DNA of 64,000 nucleotides, taken from Lysobacter sp. GX 14042 (lineage in GTDB: Bacteria; Pseudomonadota; Gammaproteobacteria; Xanthomonadales; Xanthomonadaceae). The first letter of the stretch is position 1. Each line of letters opens with the position of its first letter. The stretch covers positions 620,001-684,000 of the forward strand of contig NZ_JAJUWY010000001.1 in the NCBI RefSeq assembly GCF_021390425.1. Reading direction: 5' to 3'. This document shows positions 1-10,369 of this stretch, in pieces. The translations under genes were made by a program, and so were the position numbers. Below the pieces are notes generated by a model that was not told the DNA's origin, ran no database searches, and saw only the letters and a program-made list of their open reading frames with translations.

Positions 1-1857
1 ATCGGAGGTGATCTGCTCGATGCGCTCCTTGGCGGCGTTGGCGGCGGCGGCGTTGACCGAGGCGATGACGATGGTGCCGTCGTCCTGGATGTCGATCTGG
101 GTCCCGGTCTCCTTGGTGATGGCCTGGATGGTCGAGCCACCCTTGCCGATCACTTCGCGGATCTTGTCCGGGTGGATCTTCATGGTCAGCAGGCGCGGGG
201 CGAACTCCGACAGCTCCTCGCGCGGGGCGGTCAGCGCGCTGGCCATCTCGCCGAGGATGTGCAGGCGGCCCTGCTTGGCCTGGGCGAGGGCGACCTTCAT
301 GATCTCCTCGGTGATGCCCTGGATCTTGATGTCCATCTGCAGGGCGGAGATGCCCTCGCTGGTGCCGGCCACCTTGAAGTCCATGTCGCCGAGGTGGTCC
401 TCGTCACCGAGGATGTCGCTCAGCACCACGTAGTCGTCGCCTTCCTTCACCAGGCCCATCGCGATGCCGGCCACCGGCGCCTTGATCGGCACGCCGGCAT
501 CCATCAGCGCCAGCGAGCTGCCGCAGACCGAAGCCATCGAGGACGAACCGTTCGACTCGGTGATCTCCGACACCACGCGGATGGTGTACGGGAACTCCTC
601 CATCGACGGCATGACGGCAAGCACGCCGCGCTTGGCCAGGCGGCCGTGGCCGATCTCGCGGCGCTTCGGGCCCATCATCCGGCCGGCCTCGCCCACCGAG
701 TAGGGGGGGAAGTTGTAGTGGAACAGGAAGTGTTCCTTGTACTCGCCCGACACGGCATCGATGATCTGGCCGTCGCGCGCGGTGCCCAGGGTGGTGACCA
801 CGATCGCCTGGGTTTCGCCACGGGTGAACAGGGCCGAACCGTGGGTACGCGGCAGGATGCCGGCGGTGGCACTGATCGGGCGCACGGTATCGGGCGCGCG
901 GCCATCGATGCGGACCTTGGTGCTCAGCACCGCGCCGCGCATGGTCTCGTACTCGAGCTCGCCGAACTGCTTGGAGACCTCGGCCGGGTTCCACTCGTTG
1001 GACTCGATCTGGCCGGCCAGCGACGCCAGCACGTCCTTCTTGAGCGCGGAGATGCTGTCGCGGCGCTCGGCCTTGTCGCGGATCTGGAACGCGGCCGACA
1101 GGCGGTCGCCGATCGCACCCTTGAGGGCATCGACCATGGCCGGGTCGGCAGCCGGGGCAGCCCAGTCCCACTTGGGCTTGCCGGCCTCGGCGACCAGCTC
1201 GTTGATGGCGTTGATCGCGACCTGCATTTCCCGGTGGCCGAACATCACCGCGCCGAGCATGACGTCCTCGGACAGCACGTCGGCCTCGGACTCGACCATC
1301 AGCACGGCGGCCTGGGTGCCGGCGACGACCAGTTCCAGACTGGAATCCTCGAGTTCGGTCTTCGTCGGGTTGAGCAGGTACTCACCGTCCTTGTAGCCGA
1401 CCTTCGCGGCGCCGATCGGGCCGCCGAACGGGGCGCCCGACAGCGCCAGCGCGGCGGACGCGCCCAGCAGCGCCGGGATGTCGCCGTCGATCTCCGGGTT
1501 CATCGACATCACGGTGGCGATGACCTGGACCTCGTTGCGGAAGCCTTCCGGGAACAGCGGGCGGATCGGCCGGTCGATCAGGCGCGAGATCAGCGTTTCC
1601 TTCTCGGTCGCGCGGCCTTCGCGCTTGAAGAAGCCACCCGGGATCCGGCCACCGGCGTAGAACTTCTCCTGGTAGTCGACGGTCAGGGGGAAGAAGTCCT
1701 GGCCCTCGCGCGCAGTCCTGTTGGCGACGGCGCTGACCAGCAGCACGGTGTCTTCAACCTTGACGATGACGGCGCCGCCGGCCTGGCGGGCGATCTCGCC
1801 GGTTTCCAGGGTGACCTGGTGCTTGCCGTACTGGAAGGTCTTGGTGATTTTTGCCAC
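1..1857 (-). CDS. pnp: polynucleotide phosphorylase, 3' part off the left edge
   Basis: Phosphorolytic 3'-5' exoribonuclease of the RNA degradosome. The frame is open from 1857 to the window edge (619 codons of about 700). The two RNase PH folds are visible at roughly residues 15-145 and 320-460 (conserved [19 protein letters not shown] in the first), joined by the helical linker. A KH domain is reached just before the edge ([11 protein letters not shown]). The S1 domain is missing only because the window ends. Translation starts at GTG with an AGGA ribosome site 7 bases upstream; there is no better ATG. It is the last gene of the rpsO-pnp pair, separated by 150 bases that hold a strong hairpin. 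In enterobacteria the pnp leader is the site of RNase III and PNPase autocontrol; the same here is inference. Confidence 0.96.
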   Translation of the reverse strand, partial: MAKITKTFQYGKHQVTLETGEIARQAGGAVIVKVEDTVLLVSAVANRTAREGQDFFPLTVDYQEKFYAGGRIPGGFFKREGRATEKETLISRLIDRPIRPLFPEGFRNEVQVIATVMSMNPEIDGDIPALLGASAALALSGAPFGGPIGAAKVGYKDGEYLLNPTKTELEDSSLELVVAGTQAAVLMVESEADVLSEDVMLGAVMFGHREMQVAINAINELVAEAGKPKWDWAAPAADPAMVDALKGAIGDRLSAAFQIRDKAERRDSISALKKDVLASLAGQIESNEWNPAEVSKQFGELEYETMRGAVLSTKVRIDGRAPDTVRPISATAGILPRTHGSALFTRGETQAIVVTTLGTARDGQIIDAVSGEYKEHFLFHYNFPPYSVGEAGRMMGPKRREIGHGRLAKRGVLAVMPSMEEFPYTIRVVSEITESNGSSSMASVCGSSLALMDAGVPIKAPVAGIAMGLVKEGDDYVVLSDILGDEDHLGDMDFKVAGTSEGISALQMDIKIQGITEEIMKVALAQAKQGRLHILGEMASALTAPREELSEFAPRLLTMKIHPDKIREVIGKGGSTIQAITKETGTQIDIQDDGTIVIASVNAAAANAAKERIEQITSD

Positions 1858-1971
1858 GTTGGGTTCCTATCGGTTCGATGCGGTCCGGACAGCACCCTTG
1901 CCCTGCCCGGTCGGTCGCCGGCTCGCGACCTGGGGAGCGTCCGACCGTTCTGTCGTCGACCCCGGAAACGG

Positions 1972-1995
1972 CCGCGGCGCATCACTGCGCCGCGG
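1972..1995 (-). terminator. rpsO-pnp intergenic hairpin
   Basis: Perfect inverted repeat with 10-base arms (1972-1981 and 1986-1995) and a 4-base loop, starting 13 bases after the rpsO stop. Only a short, impure T stretch follows on the minus strand, so it is a weak terminator or processing stem rather than a classic intrinsic terminator. In E. coli the same interval carries the rpsO terminator and the RNase III site controlling pnp. Confidence 0.6.
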
Positions 1996-2007
1996 TGGGT
2001 ATTTCGA

Positions 2008-2268
2008 TCAGCGGCGCAGACCGAGCTTGGCGATCAGGGCCTTGTACCTTTCGGCATCCTTGCGGTGCAGGTAGTCGAGCAGGCTGCGCCGGCGGTTCAC
2101 CATCATCAGCAGCCCGCGGCGGCTGTGGTGGTCCTGCTTGTGCTCCTTGAAGTGGCTCTGGAGCTGCTCGATGCGGGCGGTCAGCAGGGCGACCTGGACT
2201 TCCGGCGAACCGGTGTCGTTCTCGCCGCGCTTGTTTTCTTCGATGACCTTGCTGGTGTCGATGGACAT
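2008..2268 (-). CDS. rpsO: 30S ribosomal protein S15
   Basis: Small-subunit primary assembly protein that binds 16S rRNA helices 20-22. The 86-residue product has the normal family length and the conserved [14 protein letters not shown] helix and H[10 protein letters not shown] RNA-binding stretch (around residues 41-52). An ATG further upstream would add 56 unrelated residues; the chosen ATG at 2268 gives the family start MSIDTSKV. Its 185-base upstream gap from truB holds a candidate promoter and two stem-loops, so it can be expressed apart from the infB-truB operon. S15 usually represses its own translation through leader structure. Confidence 0.97.
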   Translation of the reverse strand: MSIDTSKVIEENKRGENDTGSPEVQVALLTARIEQLQSHFKEHKQDHHSRRGLLMMVNRRRSLLDYLHRKDAERYKALIAKLGLRR

Positions 2269-2297
2269 GTATTGCCTCGTTGGACGCGCGACCTGCA

Positions 2298-2396
2298 GAA
2301 GAACGACCGGCGCCGGAAAGGACGGCACCGGCGCACCGCCTGGTCCGCCGCTTGCTTGACTGGATGGATGAACCGCCTTTCCCTTGGGAAAAGGCG
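2298..2396 (-). promoter_or_regulatory. structured rpsO 5' leader, two stem-loops
   Basis: Between the predicted transcription start and the rpsO ATG lie two inverted repeats. The first pairs 2374-2383 with 2386-2396 (one bulged A) and sits at the very 5' end. The second is a 9-bp stem with two G-U pairs and a 9-base loop at about 2299-2333. S15 mRNAs in several bacterial lineages carry different leader folds that bind S15 for feedback, so this is a candidate autoregulatory leader; that role is inferred from position only. Confidence 0.4.
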
Positions 2397-2402
2397 ACCG
2401 GC

Positions 2403-2432
2403 ATTGTATCCCGCGCCCCGGCGGGCTCACAA
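2403..2432 (-). promoter_or_regulatory. candidate sigma70 promoter for rpsO-pnp
   Basis: On the minus strand a TTGTGA (2427-2432) and a TACAAT (2403-2408) are separated by 18 bases, in the truB-rpsO gap. Predicted transcription would start near 2396 and give a leader of about 128 bases. The -10 differs from consensus at one base, the -35 at two. Confidence 0.5.
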
Positions 2433-2453
2433 GCACGCGGCCGGTCTGGCCGG

Positions 2454-3386
2454 TTACGCCATGGCGGCCCGGCTGAACAGGCGTCGCGGCCGCAGCAGGC
2501 CGGCGTCGACCTCGGCAAGCCCCAGCGCCCGGCCATCCGGTCCGAACACGGCGACCTCGCCGGCCGGCCCGTCCTCCACGCCGCCGTGGAGCCGCAGGCG
2601 CTGGCCCTGCAGCAGCCTGCCTGCCTGGGCGGCATCGATCCTGACCTCGGGGAAACCCACCAGGCCGGCCTCCAGCGGCAGCACCAGGGCGTCCAGCGCG
2701 GGCTCGCCCGCGCCCGCCGTGCGCTCAAGTTCTTCCAGGGTGAACATGCGCGGCCGGCTGAACGGTTCCACCCACAGCCGCCGCAACCCGGCGACATGCG
2801 CACCGCAACCCAAGGTTTCGCCAAGGTCGCGGACCAGGCTGCGGACGTAGGTGCCGGAGCCGCACTCGACTTCCAGCTCCAGCCGCGCACCGTCCCGCCC
2901 GGCGAGCTCCAGCCGGTGCACCTCGACCTCGCGGACCGGCGCCTCGATCACCTCGCCGCGCCGCGCCAGTGCGTACAGCGGCTCGCCGCCGCGCTTGAGT
3001 GCCGAGTACACCGGGGCACGCTGCGCGATGCGCCCGCGCAGCGGCGCCAGGGCGGCCTCGATGGCGGCATCCGCAAGCGCGGGTACCGGCCGTTCGAGCA
3101 GCACCTGGCCGTCGGCATCGTCGGTATCGGTGGTCGCCCCCAGCACGGCGATCGTGCGGTACGCCTTGCGCGCGCCGAGCAGGTGGCCGGCGATCTTGGT
3201 CGCCTCGCCCAGGCAGACCGGCAGCAGGCCGGTGGCGAGCGGATCCAGGCTCCCGGTATGCCCGGCCTTGGCGGCACGGTACAGGCGCTTGACGCGCTGC
3301 AGTGCCTGGTTGGAACTGAGCCCGGCCGGCTTGTCGAGCAGCACGATGCCGTCGACGTTGCGGGCCTGCCTGCGTGGTTGGTTCAT
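2454..3386 (-). CDS. truB: tRNA pseudouridine-55 synthase TruB
   Basis: Isomerises U55 to pseudouridine in the T-loop of nearly all tRNAs. The 310-residue product has the catalytic motif [12 protein letters not shown] with the nucleophile Asp48 and the GSGTYVRSL substrate motif; length is normal. The frame is open for 20 codons upstream of the chosen ATG, but those residues are not family-like, and [20 protein letters not shown] is. The gene follows rbfA by 79 bases in the nusA-infB cluster, the same neighbour as in E. coli. Confidence 0.96.
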   Translation of the reverse strand: MNQPRRQARNVDGIVLLDKPAGLSSNQALQRVKRLYRAAKAGHTGSLDPLATGLLPVCLGEATKIAGHLLGARKAYRTIAVLGATTDTDDADGQVLLERPVPALADAAIEAALAPLRGRIAQRAPVYSALKRGGEPLYALARRGEVIEAPVREVEVHRLELAGRDGARLELEVECGSGTYVRSLVRDLGETLGCGAHVAGLRRLWVEPFSRPRMFTLEELERTAGAGEPALDALVLPLEAGLVGFPEVRIDAAQAGRLLQGQRLRLHGGVEDGPAGEVAVFGPDGRALGLAEVDAGLLRPRRLFSRAAMA

Positions 3387-3465
3387 CACGGCATTGTAGA
3401 TGGCGTGCCGGCGACCGGATGCGTGCGACCGGTCCCCGCGCGGCACGGCCGCCGGACCGCCCGGC

Positions 3466-3849
3466 CTAGTCCCGGTCCCCGCTGTCGTCCGCGTCCTCTT
3501 CGGCCACCGGCGGGTTCTCCCGCAGCAGGGTGTCGATGCGCTCGCCGCGGTCGTAGGAGTCGTCGTAGTGGAAGTGCAGCTCGGGCACGTGGCGCATCCT
3601 CACCGCCCGCCCCAGCTCGAAGCGCAGCTGCCCGGCAAGCCCGGCCAGCCCCTTGCGGGCTTCCTTCGCCCGCTCCGGCTGCAGCGCGGTGAAGAACACC
3701 TTGGCGTGCGCCAGGTCGCGGCTGATCTCCACGTCCGAGACGCTGACCGACGGCAACCCGTGCTCGCGCACGGCGGCATGCACCAGCGTACCCAGCTCCC
3801 TGCGGAGCTGGGCCGAGACGCGGTCGCTGCGGGTGAAGGACTTGGTCAC
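3466..3849 (-). CDS. rbfA: ribosome-binding factor A
   Basis: KH-fold protein needed for late 30S maturation and cold adaptation; it binds near the 16S rRNA 5' end. The 127-residue product has the family core [22 protein letters not shown] and the [11 protein letters not shown] ending, followed by an acidic tail. I place the start at a GTG whose GTGA overlaps the infB stop codon by 4 bases, with GAGGA upstream; this implies translational coupling to infB. A longer frame upstream inside infB is not family-like. Confidence 0.94.
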   Translation of the reverse strand: MTKSFTRSDRVSAQLRRELGTLVHAAVREHGLPSVSVSDVEISRDLAHAKVFFTALQPERAKEARKGLAGLAGQLRFELGRAVRMRHVPELHFHYDDSYDRGERIDTLLRENPPVAEEDADDSGDRD

Positions 3850-6407
3850 AGGGTCCTCTGCACCTCGATACGCTCGAAGCACTCGATGTGGTCACCGACC
3901 TTGACCTGGTCGTAGCCCTTGACGCCGATGCCGCACTCGCTGCCTTCCTTGACCTCGTTGACGTTGTCCTGGAAGCGCCGCAGCGAGTCCAGTTCGCCCT
4001 CGAAGATGACGGTGTTGTCGCGCAGCACCCGGACCGGCTTGCCGGCGCGGAACACGCCCTCGACCACGCGCGAACCGGCGATCGAGCCGAACTTGGAGTG
4101 GCGGAACACCTGCAGCACCTCGGCGGTGCCGATGATCTCCTCGCGGATCTCCATGCCCAGGATGCCCGAGGCGACCTGCTTCACCTGGTCGATCACGTCA
4201 TAGATGATCGAGAAGTAGCGCAGGTCCAGGCCGTTGGTCTCGATGACCTTGCGGGCGGTCGCGTCGGCACGGACGTTGAAGCCGATGAGGGTCGCCTTCG
4301 AGGTCGAGGCCAGGTTGGCGTCCGACTCGGTGATGCCGCCCACGCCGGCGCGGATCACGTTGATGCGGATGTCGCTGGTCGACAGCGCGGTCAGCGCCTC
4401 GCGCAGGGCCTGCACCGAGCCGTGGACATCGCCCTTGACCACCAGGTTGAGGGCCTGCTGGCCGGCGCCTTCGGCCATCTGCGCCATGATGTCCTCCATC
4501 CGGTTGCCACCCTGGGCAACCAGCCGGGACTCGCGGCGCCGGGCGTCGCGCTGCTCGGCGACGTCCTTGGCCAGGCGCTCGTCCTCGACCGCGACGAAGT
4601 CGTCGCCGGCATCGGGCACGCCCGACAGGCCGAGCACCTGCACCGGGATCGACGGGCCGGCCGATTCCACCTGGGCGCCGGTCTCGTCGAACAGCGCACG
4701 CACGCGGCCGTACTGCACGCCGCACACCAGGTAGTCGCCCCGCTTGAGCTCGCCCTGCTGCACCAGCACCGTGGCGACCGGGCCGCGGCCCTTGTCCAGC
4801 GCAGACTCGATGACGGTACCGCTGGCGCGGCCCTCGGCGACGGCGGTGAGCTCGAGCACCTCGGCCTGCAGCGAGATCGCATCCAGCAGCGCGTCGAAGT
4901 TCGCACCGGTCTTGGCCGAGATCTCGACCATCTGGGTGTCGCCACCGAAGTCCTCGGCCACGACGTCGTGCTCGAGCAGTTCGTTCTTGACCCGCAGCGG
5001 ATCGGCGTCGGACTTGTCGATCTTGTTGATCGCCACGATCAGCGGCACCTTCGCGGCGCGCGCATGCTGGATCGCCTCGACGGTCTGCGGCTTGACGCCG
5101 TCATCGGCGGCGACCACCAGGACCACGATGTCGGTCAGCTGGGCACCGCGCGAACGCATCGAAGAGAACGCCGCGTGGCCCGGGGTGTCCAGGAAGCTGA
5201 TGATCCCCTTGTCGGTTTCCACGTGGTAGGCGCCGATGTGCTGGGTGATGCCACCGGCCTCGCCCGAAGCCACGCGGGTGCGGCGGATGTAGTCCAGCGT
5301 CGAGGTCTTGCCGTGGTCGACGTGGCCCATGATGGTGACCACCGGCGGGCGCGGCACGGCCTCGCCCTGCACGTCCTCCACGTGCGCCAGCAGCGCGTCC
5401 TCGGCGTCGTTGCCGGTCGCGGCGACCGGCGTGTGGCCGAGCTCCTCGGTCACCAGCACCGCGGTGTCGTGGTCGATGGACTGGGTGATGGTGGCCATCA
5501 CGCCCATCTTGAACAGCGCCTTGACCACCTCGCCGCCCTTGAGCGCCATCTGCTGCGCCAGGTCGGCCACGGTGATGGTCTCGCCGATCGCCACCTCGCG
5601 CACGATCGGTGCGGTCGGCCGGGTGAACCCGGTACCGGTGCGGCTCTGGTCCGGATGGCGGCGCGACTTGCCGCGGCCACGGGCACCGGCGCCGCTGGAG
5701 CGGCGGGCGCGGTCGGACTCGCTCAGGTGCATCTTGCCGGCGAAGCGCTTGCCGCGCGCGTCGCCCTCGCCACCGGGGCGGTCGCGCTGGTTGCGGCCAC
5801 GCTGGTCCTCGCGCGCACGCGCCGGGGCCGGGGCCGCCGCGACGGCCTCGGGTGCGCTGGCCGCCGGCACCGGGCGGGCGGCGGAGGCCTGGGCAGCCAG
5901 CGCCTCCTCGGCCTTGCGGCGCTCGGCCTCCTCGGCTTCCTTCTTCGCCCGCTCGGCCGCCTCGGCGCGCAGGCGGTCGGCCTCTTCCAGCGCCTTCTGC
6001 TCGGCGAGGTTGCGCTGGCGCGACTCCTCGAGCTTGCGCAGGATCTCGGCGCGTTCGTCGTTGCCACCGGCACCGGCCGGCGCATCCGGGCCCGGCGGAA
6101 CCAGGGTGACCTTCTTGCGCACCACCACGTCGACCGTGGAGCGGTTCTTACCGCCGCCGACCGTCAGCTCCTGCTTGCGGTTGCGGCTGAGGGTGATCTT
6201 GCGCGGCGCGGCGATCTTCTCGTCGGCCTCCGCGCCCTTGCCGTGGGTGCGCCGCAGGAAGCCGAGCAGCTTGACCTTCTCGGTGCTGGAGACCACCTGG
6301 TCGGGGTCGCTGAACTTCATGCCGGCCTCGGCCAGCTGTTCCAGCAACTTCTCGACCGGTGTGTTCACCAGTGCGGCCAGCTTGCGAATGGTGGTTTGCT
6401 GCGACAT
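3846..6407 (-). CDS. infB: translation initiation factor IF-2
   Basis: GTPase that positions fMet-tRNA on the 30S subunit and promotes subunit joining. The 853-residue product has an N-terminal IF2 helical domain (1-50), a long charged Ala/Glu/Arg linker (about 115-250), a second IF2-N domain (about 270-325) and the G domain: GHVDHGKT at 361-368, DTPGH at 407-411, NKID at 461-464. The beta-barrel and fMet-binding C-terminal domains follow. It is 115 bases downstream of nusA; an 8-bp perfect stem-loop (6427-6445) lies about 20 bases before its ATG. Its initiator tRNA partner is encoded in the same cluster. Confidence 0.98.
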   Translation of the reverse strand: MSQQTTIRKLAALVNTPVEKLLEQLAEAGMKFSDPDQVVSSTEKVKLLGFLRRTHGKGAEADEKIAAPRKITLSRNRKQELTVGGGKNRSTVDVVVRKKVTLVPPGPDAPAGAGGNDERAEILRKLEESRQRNLAEQKALEEADRLRAEAAERAKKEAEEAERRKAEEALAAQASAARPVPAASAPEAVAAAPAPARAREDQRGRNQRDRPGGEGDARGKRFAGKMHLSESDRARRSSGAGARGRGKSRRHPDQSRTGTGFTRPTAPIVREVAIGETITVADLAQQMALKGGEVVKALFKMGVMATITQSIDHDTAVLVTEELGHTPVAATGNDAEDALLAHVEDVQGEAVPRPPVVTIMGHVDHGKTSTLDYIRRTRVASGEAGGITQHIGAYHVETDKGIISFLDTPGHAAFSSMRSRGAQLTDIVVLVVAADDGVKPQTVEAIQHARAAKVPLIVAINKIDKSDADPLRVKNELLEHDVVAEDFGGDTQMVEISAKTGANFDALLDAISLQAEVLELTAVAEGRASGTVIESALDKGRGPVATVLVQQGELKRGDYLVCGVQYGRVRALFDETGAQVESAGPSIPVQVLGLSGVPDAGDDFVAVEDERLAKDVAEQRDARRRESRLVAQGGNRMEDIMAQMAEGAGQQALNLVVKGDVHGSVQALREALTALSTSDIRINVIRAGVGGITESDANLASTSKATLIGFNVRADATARKVIETNGLDLRYFSIIYDVIDQVKQVASGILGMEIREEIIGTAEVLQVFRHSKFGSIAGSRVVEGVFRAGKPVRVLRDNTVIFEGELDSLRRFQDNVNEVKEGSECGIGVKGYDQVKVGDHIECFERIEVQRTL

Positions 6408-6522
6408 TCGGTTCCCGTTTCCTGAGGCGCCGGCACGGCCGGCGCGGTGAGCGCTAATTCTATCCCTGCGGTTTCATGGGCGCAGTCCCGTGTTCATGAG
6501 CGGTGGGCCCCACATGCTCCGG

Positions 6523-8010
6523 TTACTCGAACCAGTGCTTGCGGGCCTCCATGATCAATGCCGCCGCGCGGGCCTTGTCCACGCCTTCGTAGACGGTCAG
6601 CTCGTCGGTGGCCAGGTCGGCCAGGTCGTCGCGGGTGACCACGCCGTTGGCCGCCAGCGCGTAGGCCAGCACCTCGTCCATGCCTTCCATCGACAGCAGC
6701 TCGGCGGACGGCTCCTGCGAGGCCAGCTCCTCTTCGGCGGCCAGCGCCTCGTTGAGCAGCGCATCGCGGGCGCGGGCGCGGAGTTCCTCGACGATGTCCT
6801 CGTCGAAGCCTTCCACCGCCAGCAGCTCGCCGACCGGCACGTAGGCGATCTCCTCGACGGTGCCGAAGCCCTCGGAGACCAGGATGCCGGCGATTTCCTC
6901 GTCGACCTCAAGCTTCTCCTGGAACAGCTCGCGGGCCTGGGTCTGCTCGGCCTCGCTCTTGGCCTGCACCTGCTCGGCGGTCATCACGTTGAGCTGCCAG
7001 CCGGTCATGCGGCTGGCCAGGCGCACGTTCTGCCCGCCCTTGCCGATCGCCTGCGCCAGCCGGTCCTCGGCGACCGCCAGGTCCATGGAGTGCTTGTCCT
7101 CGTCGACGATGATCGACTGGACCTCGGCCGGCGCCATGGCGTTGATCACGAACTGGGCCGGGTTGTCCGACCACAGCACGATGTCCACGCGTTCGCCATT
7201 GAGTTCGTTGGTCACCGCCTGCACCCGCGAGCCGCGCATGCCGATGCAGGCGCCGATCGGGTCGGTGCGGTTGTCGTGGGCCAGCACGGCGATCTTGGCG
7301 CGGTCGCCCGGGTCACGGGCGCAGGCCATGATCGACACCAGCCCCTGGCCGACCTCGGGCACCTCGAGCTTGAACAGCTCCATCATGAATTCCGGCGCCG
7401 CGCGGCTGATGAACAGCTGCGGGCCGCGCGGCTCGGGGCGCACGTCGTACAGGTAGCCGCGCACGCGGTCGCCGGTGCGCAGCACGTCGCGCGGGATGCC
7501 CTTGTCCTTGGTGATGATCGCCTCGGCGTTGCCACCCAGGTCGACATAGATGTTGCCGCGCTCCACGCGCTTGACGATCCCGGTGACCAGCTCGCCGACC
7601 CGGTCCTTCCAGGCGTCCACGACCTGCTGGCGCTCGGCCTCGCGCACGCGCTGGACGATCACCTGCTTGGCGGCCTGGGCGGCGATGCGCCCGAACTCCG
7701 GGTTTTCGATCTGCTCTTCGATGTAGTCGCCGATTTCGGCGCCCTCGACTTCGTCGAGCGCGTCCATCAGGCGCAGCTGCCGGTCCGGGGATTCCATCTC
7801 CCCGTCGTCGGCGATCACCTCCATGCGCCGGAAGGTCTCGTAGCTGCCGTCCTTGCGGTCGATGGAGACGCGCACCAGCACATCCTCGTCGGTGTAGCGC
7901 TTCTTGGCGGCGGATGCCAGCGCGGCCTCGATGGCCTCGAAGATCACCGATTCCGGCACGCCCTTCTCGTTTGCGACCGCGTCAACGACCAGCAACAGTT
8001 CCTTGCTCAT
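6523..8010 (-). CDS. nusA: transcription termination/antitermination factor NusA
   Basis: RNA polymerase-bound factor for pausing, termination and antitermination. The 495-residue product has an N-terminal polymerase-binding domain, an S1 domain (about 135-200), two KH domains (about 200-345) and two acidic C-terminal repeats (about 350-495, beginning near EKLEVDEEIAGILVSEGF). The open frame extends 34 codons upstream over the rimP end, but MSKELLLVVDAVANEKG is the family N-terminus. Only 4 bases separate it from the rimP stop, so the two are probably translated together. Confidence 0.97.
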   Translation of the reverse strand: MSKELLLVVDAVANEKGVPESVIFEAIEAALASAAKKRYTDEDVLVRVSIDRKDGSYETFRRMEVIADDGEMESPDRQLRLMDALDEVEGAEIGDYIEEQIENPEFGRIAAQAAKQVIVQRVREAERQQVVDAWKDRVGELVTGIVKRVERGNIYVDLGGNAEAIITKDKGIPRDVLRTGDRVRGYLYDVRPEPRGPQLFISRAAPEFMMELFKLEVPEVGQGLVSIMACARDPGDRAKIAVLAHDNRTDPIGACIGMRGSRVQAVTNELNGERVDIVLWSDNPAQFVINAMAPAEVQSIIVDEDKHSMDLAVAEDRLAQAIGKGGQNVRLASRMTGWQLNVMTAEQVQAKSEAEQTQARELFQEKLEVDEEIAGILVSEGFGTVEEIAYVPVGELLAVEGFDEDIVEELRARARDALLNEALAAEEELASQEPSAELLSMEGMDEVLAYALAANGVVTRDDLADLATDELTVYEGVDKARAAALIMEARKHWFE

Positions 8011-8014
8011 CTCG

Positions 8015-8605
8015 TTACTCCGCCGAATCCGGCCCGTCGGCCGCCGGCTTGTTGGTGGATTTGTTGTTCGTTCGCCCGGAGCCCTTGCCGGGCTTGCCTG
8101 CGGCAAGTCCAAGCGCGGCCCAGTCGGGCACCAGGCGCGCCTTTTCTATGTTGTCGAAGGCCACCGTGAACGGGCTGCCGTCGACCTGGAAGGTGATGTC
8201 CCCGCCTTCGACCGCGCCGATCCGCCCGGTGAGCCGCCTGCGTCCGTCCTGCGGCAGGCGCAGCACGACCTTGGCGGTCTCGCCGGTGAAGCGGCGGTAA
8301 TGGTCGGGGGTGAACAGCGGACGGTCCAGCCCCGGGGACGAGACTTCCAGGGTGTAGTTGCCGCTGATCGGGTCTTCGACGTCGAGCTGGGCCGAGACCT
8401 CGCGGCTGACCGCCTCGCAGTCCTCGATGCCTACCGCACGTGGCGCGGCACCGTTGCCGCCCGCCTCACCGGCGGGCACGTCGATATACAGCCGCACCAG
8501 CGCCCCGCCGGTGGCCGGCAGGTATTCGATGCCCAACAGCTCGAGCCCGAGCGACCCGACGGTCGGGGCGAGCAGGCTGGCGATCTCGGTGGCCTTGTCT
8601 GTCAT
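8015..8605 (-). CDS. rimP: ribosome maturation factor RimP
   Basis: Assists 30S assembly by helping S12 and neighbouring proteins to dock. The 196-residue product has the RimP core with the [16 protein letters not shown] motif and a C-terminal SH3-like half, then a lysine/asparagine-rich tail that is longer than in E. coli. The start [12 protein letters not shown] is preferred over upstream in-frame starts, which fall in the hairpin region after metY. It is the first protein gene of the cluster; the mRNA must pass a terminator and a second stem-loop in front of it. Confidence 0.95.
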   Translation of the reverse strand: MTDKATEIASLLAPTVGSLGLELLGIEYLPATGGALVRLYIDVPAGEAGGNGAAPRAVGIEDCEAVSREVSAQLDVEDPISGNYTLEVSSPGLDRPLFTPDHYRRFTGETAKVVLRLPQDGRRRLTGRIGAVEGGDITFQVDGSPFTVAFDNIEKARLVPDWAALGLAAGKPGKGSGRTNNKSTNKPAADGPDSAE

Positions 8606-8624
8606 GCACTCTCCGGAAACGACA

Positions 8625-8644
8625 AAGGGCCCGACCGGGCCCTT
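8625..8644 (-). terminator. GC-rich stem-loop in the rimP leader
   Basis: Nine-base perfect arms (8625-8633 and 8636-8644) with a 2-base spacer, extended by GAC/GTC flanks. On the minus strand it is followed by TTGTCGTTTCC, a weak T tract, and ends about 20 bases before the rimP ATG. It fits a second attenuator after metY, as known for the E. coli metY-rimP-nusA operon where NusA controls read-through; that function is inferred. Confidence 0.45.
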
Positions 8645-8705
8645 GTCCATACCTCGGATGTAGAGCAGTGCGTGAGCAGAACGCACCACCGGGCCCGGCT
8701 GGCTG

Positions 8706-8732
8706 AAAAAAGAAAGCCTCGCAAGGAGGCTT
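8706..8732 (-). terminator. intrinsic terminator after tRNA-fMet
   Basis: A 7-bp perfect stem (8726-8732 with 8714-8720) and 5-base loop are followed on the minus strand by a TCTTTTTT tract, starting 16 bases after the tRNA CCA end. An outer complementary pair (8735-8742 with 8701-8708) could form a competing longer stem that uses the T tract, so partial read-through into rimP-nusA is plausible. Confidence 0.8.
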
Positions 8733-8747
8733 CCTTTCAGCCGAAGC

Positions 8748-8824
<77 letters not shown>

Positions 8825-8835
8825 TCAGGCCGCCC

Positions 8836-8863
8836 ATTATATCGACGGCTGAAACTATTGCAA
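8836..8863 (-). promoter_or_regulatory. sigma70 promoter of tRNA-fMet
   Basis: A consensus TATAAT (8836-8841 on the minus strand) with TTGCAA (8858-8863) 16 bases upstream. The stretch between the -10 and the tRNA is GGGCGGCC-like, a G/C-rich discriminator typical of stringently controlled tRNA promoters. It occupies the 45-base gap after nuoN. Confidence 0.8.
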
Positions 8864-8869
8864 CACTTT

Positions 8870-10324
8870 TTATGCGATGCCTGAAAATGCCCGCTGGCAC
8901 CACTCCATGATCGGGCTCCACGCCATGCCCAGCACCAGCAGGCCCAGGGCGTTGACGCCGAACACGACGCGCATCGGACGGTGGTCGACCGGCGCCGGCA
9001 GCTCGCCGACCGGCTCGTCGAAGTACATGTTCTTGACCACCTTGAGGTAGTAGAACGCGCCCACGACCGCGAACACGATGCCGACGATCGCCAGCCACAG
9101 CATGCCGCCCTGGATCGCCGCCTGCAGCACCGCCAGCTTGGCCCAGAAGCCCAGGAACGGCGGCACGCCGGCCAGCGAGACCATCACGCACAGGATCATC
9201 CCGGCCATCCAGGGGTTGCGCTGGTTGAGGCCGCGGTAGTCGTCGAGCGCGTCGGCCTCGAAGCCGCGGCTGGACATCATCACGATCGCGCCGAAGCCGG
9301 CGGTGGCCATCAGCGCATAGCTGATCGCGTAGAACATCGAGGCCGCGAAGCCGCCCGCCCCGCCACCGGCGAAGCCGATGAACACGAAACCCACGTGGGA
9401 GATCGTCGAGTACGCCAGCAGCCGCTTGAAGTTCGACTGCATCAACGCGCCCAGGTTGCCCAGCACCAGCGAGATCACCGCCAGCCACGCCAGCGCCAGC
9501 TGCCAGCTGCCGGCCGCCGGCCCGGCGCCGACCTCCAGCAGGCGGTAGGTCATGCCGAAGGTCGCCAGCTTGGGCGCGGAGCCGATGAACAGCGAGATCG
9601 CGGTCGGCGCGCCGTGGTAGACGTCCGGCAGCCACATGTGGAACGGCGCGGCACCGAACTTGAAGGCGATGCCGGCGATCACGAACACGATGCCGGTCAT
9701 CAGCATGGTCGAGGCGCCACCGGCCGCCATCGAGGCCGCGATCTCGTCCAGGTACAGGCTCCCGGTCGCGCCGTAGACCAGCGACAGGCCGTACAGCAAC
9801 AGGCCGGAGGCCAGCGAACCGAGCACGAAATACTTGATGCCGGCCTCGGAAGCCACCGGGCTGTCGCGGTCGGCCACCACCAGCGCATAGGAGCACAGCG
9901 CCAGCATCTCCAGCCCGACGTAGACCATCACCAGGGTGCCGGCCGAGACCAGCAGCATCATGCCGACGGTGGCGAACAGCACCAGCACCGCGACCTCGCC
10001 CTGGTACAGGCCGCGGTCGCGCAGGTACGGCCAGATGAAGGTCATCGACAGCACGCCGACCACGCACAGCGCGATCTTCAGCACGTCGGCCACCGTGTCG
10101 CGCACGAACATGCCGTGGAAGACCTCGCCGTGCCCGCCCACGCCGGCGGCCAGCAGCACGCCGGCCAGCACCAGCAGCGCGGTGGCCAGCACGTGGGTCA
10201 CCACCTTGTGCCGCTCGGACAGGAACAGGTCCAGGATCAACAGCGCAAAGGCACCGCCGACCAGTACCAGCTCGGGCAGCAGGGGCAGCAGGTCGGCAGC
10301 GGAACGGACAGGTACGGCGATCAT
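8870..10324 (-). CDS. nuoN: NADH-quinone oxidoreductase subunit N
   Basis: Antiporter-like membrane subunit of respiratory complex I, forming one of three proton channels. The 484-residue product is almost entirely hydrophobic with about 14 membrane helices, and holds the conserved channel glutamate/lysine pattern of the family (for example in helix GLEMLALCSYALVV and KFGAAPFHMWLPDVY). I start at the ATG after GCGAGA; a GTG eight codons upstream is also possible. It is the last gene of the nuo operon, and the tRNA-fMet promoter begins directly after it. Confidence 0.96.
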   Translation of the reverse strand: MIAVPVRSAADLLPLLPELVLVGGAFALLILDLFLSERHKVVTHVLATALLVLAGVLLAAGVGGHGEVFHGMFVRDTVADVLKIALCVVGVLSMTFIWPYLRDRGLYQGEVAVLVLFATVGMMLLVSAGTLVMVYVGLEMLALCSYALVVADRDSPVASEAGIKYFVLGSLASGLLLYGLSLVYGATGSLYLDEIAASMAAGGASTMLMTGIVFVIAGIAFKFGAAPFHMWLPDVYHGAPTAISLFIGSAPKLATFGMTYRLLEVGAGPAAGSWQLALAWLAVISLVLGNLGALMQSNFKRLLAYSTISHVGFVFIGFAGGGAGGFAASMFYAISYALMATAGFGAIVMMSSRGFEADALDDYRGLNQRNPWMAGMILCVMVSLAGVPPFLGFWAKLAVLQAAIQGGMLWLAIVGIVFAVVGAFYYLKVVKNMYFDEPVGELPAPVDHRPMRVVFGVNALGLLVLGMAWSPIMEWCQRAFSGIA

Positions 10325-10369
10325 CTGGAATCTCGCATTGGTCGGCACGCCCGGGGGCGGTCGCCGGTC

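Noticed and set aside
172-2850. Open frame of 892 codons on the plus strand over pnp and rpsO.
   Set aside because: Shadow frame opposite pnp; composition is low-complexity Ala/Gly/His/Asp and it crosses several genuine genes.
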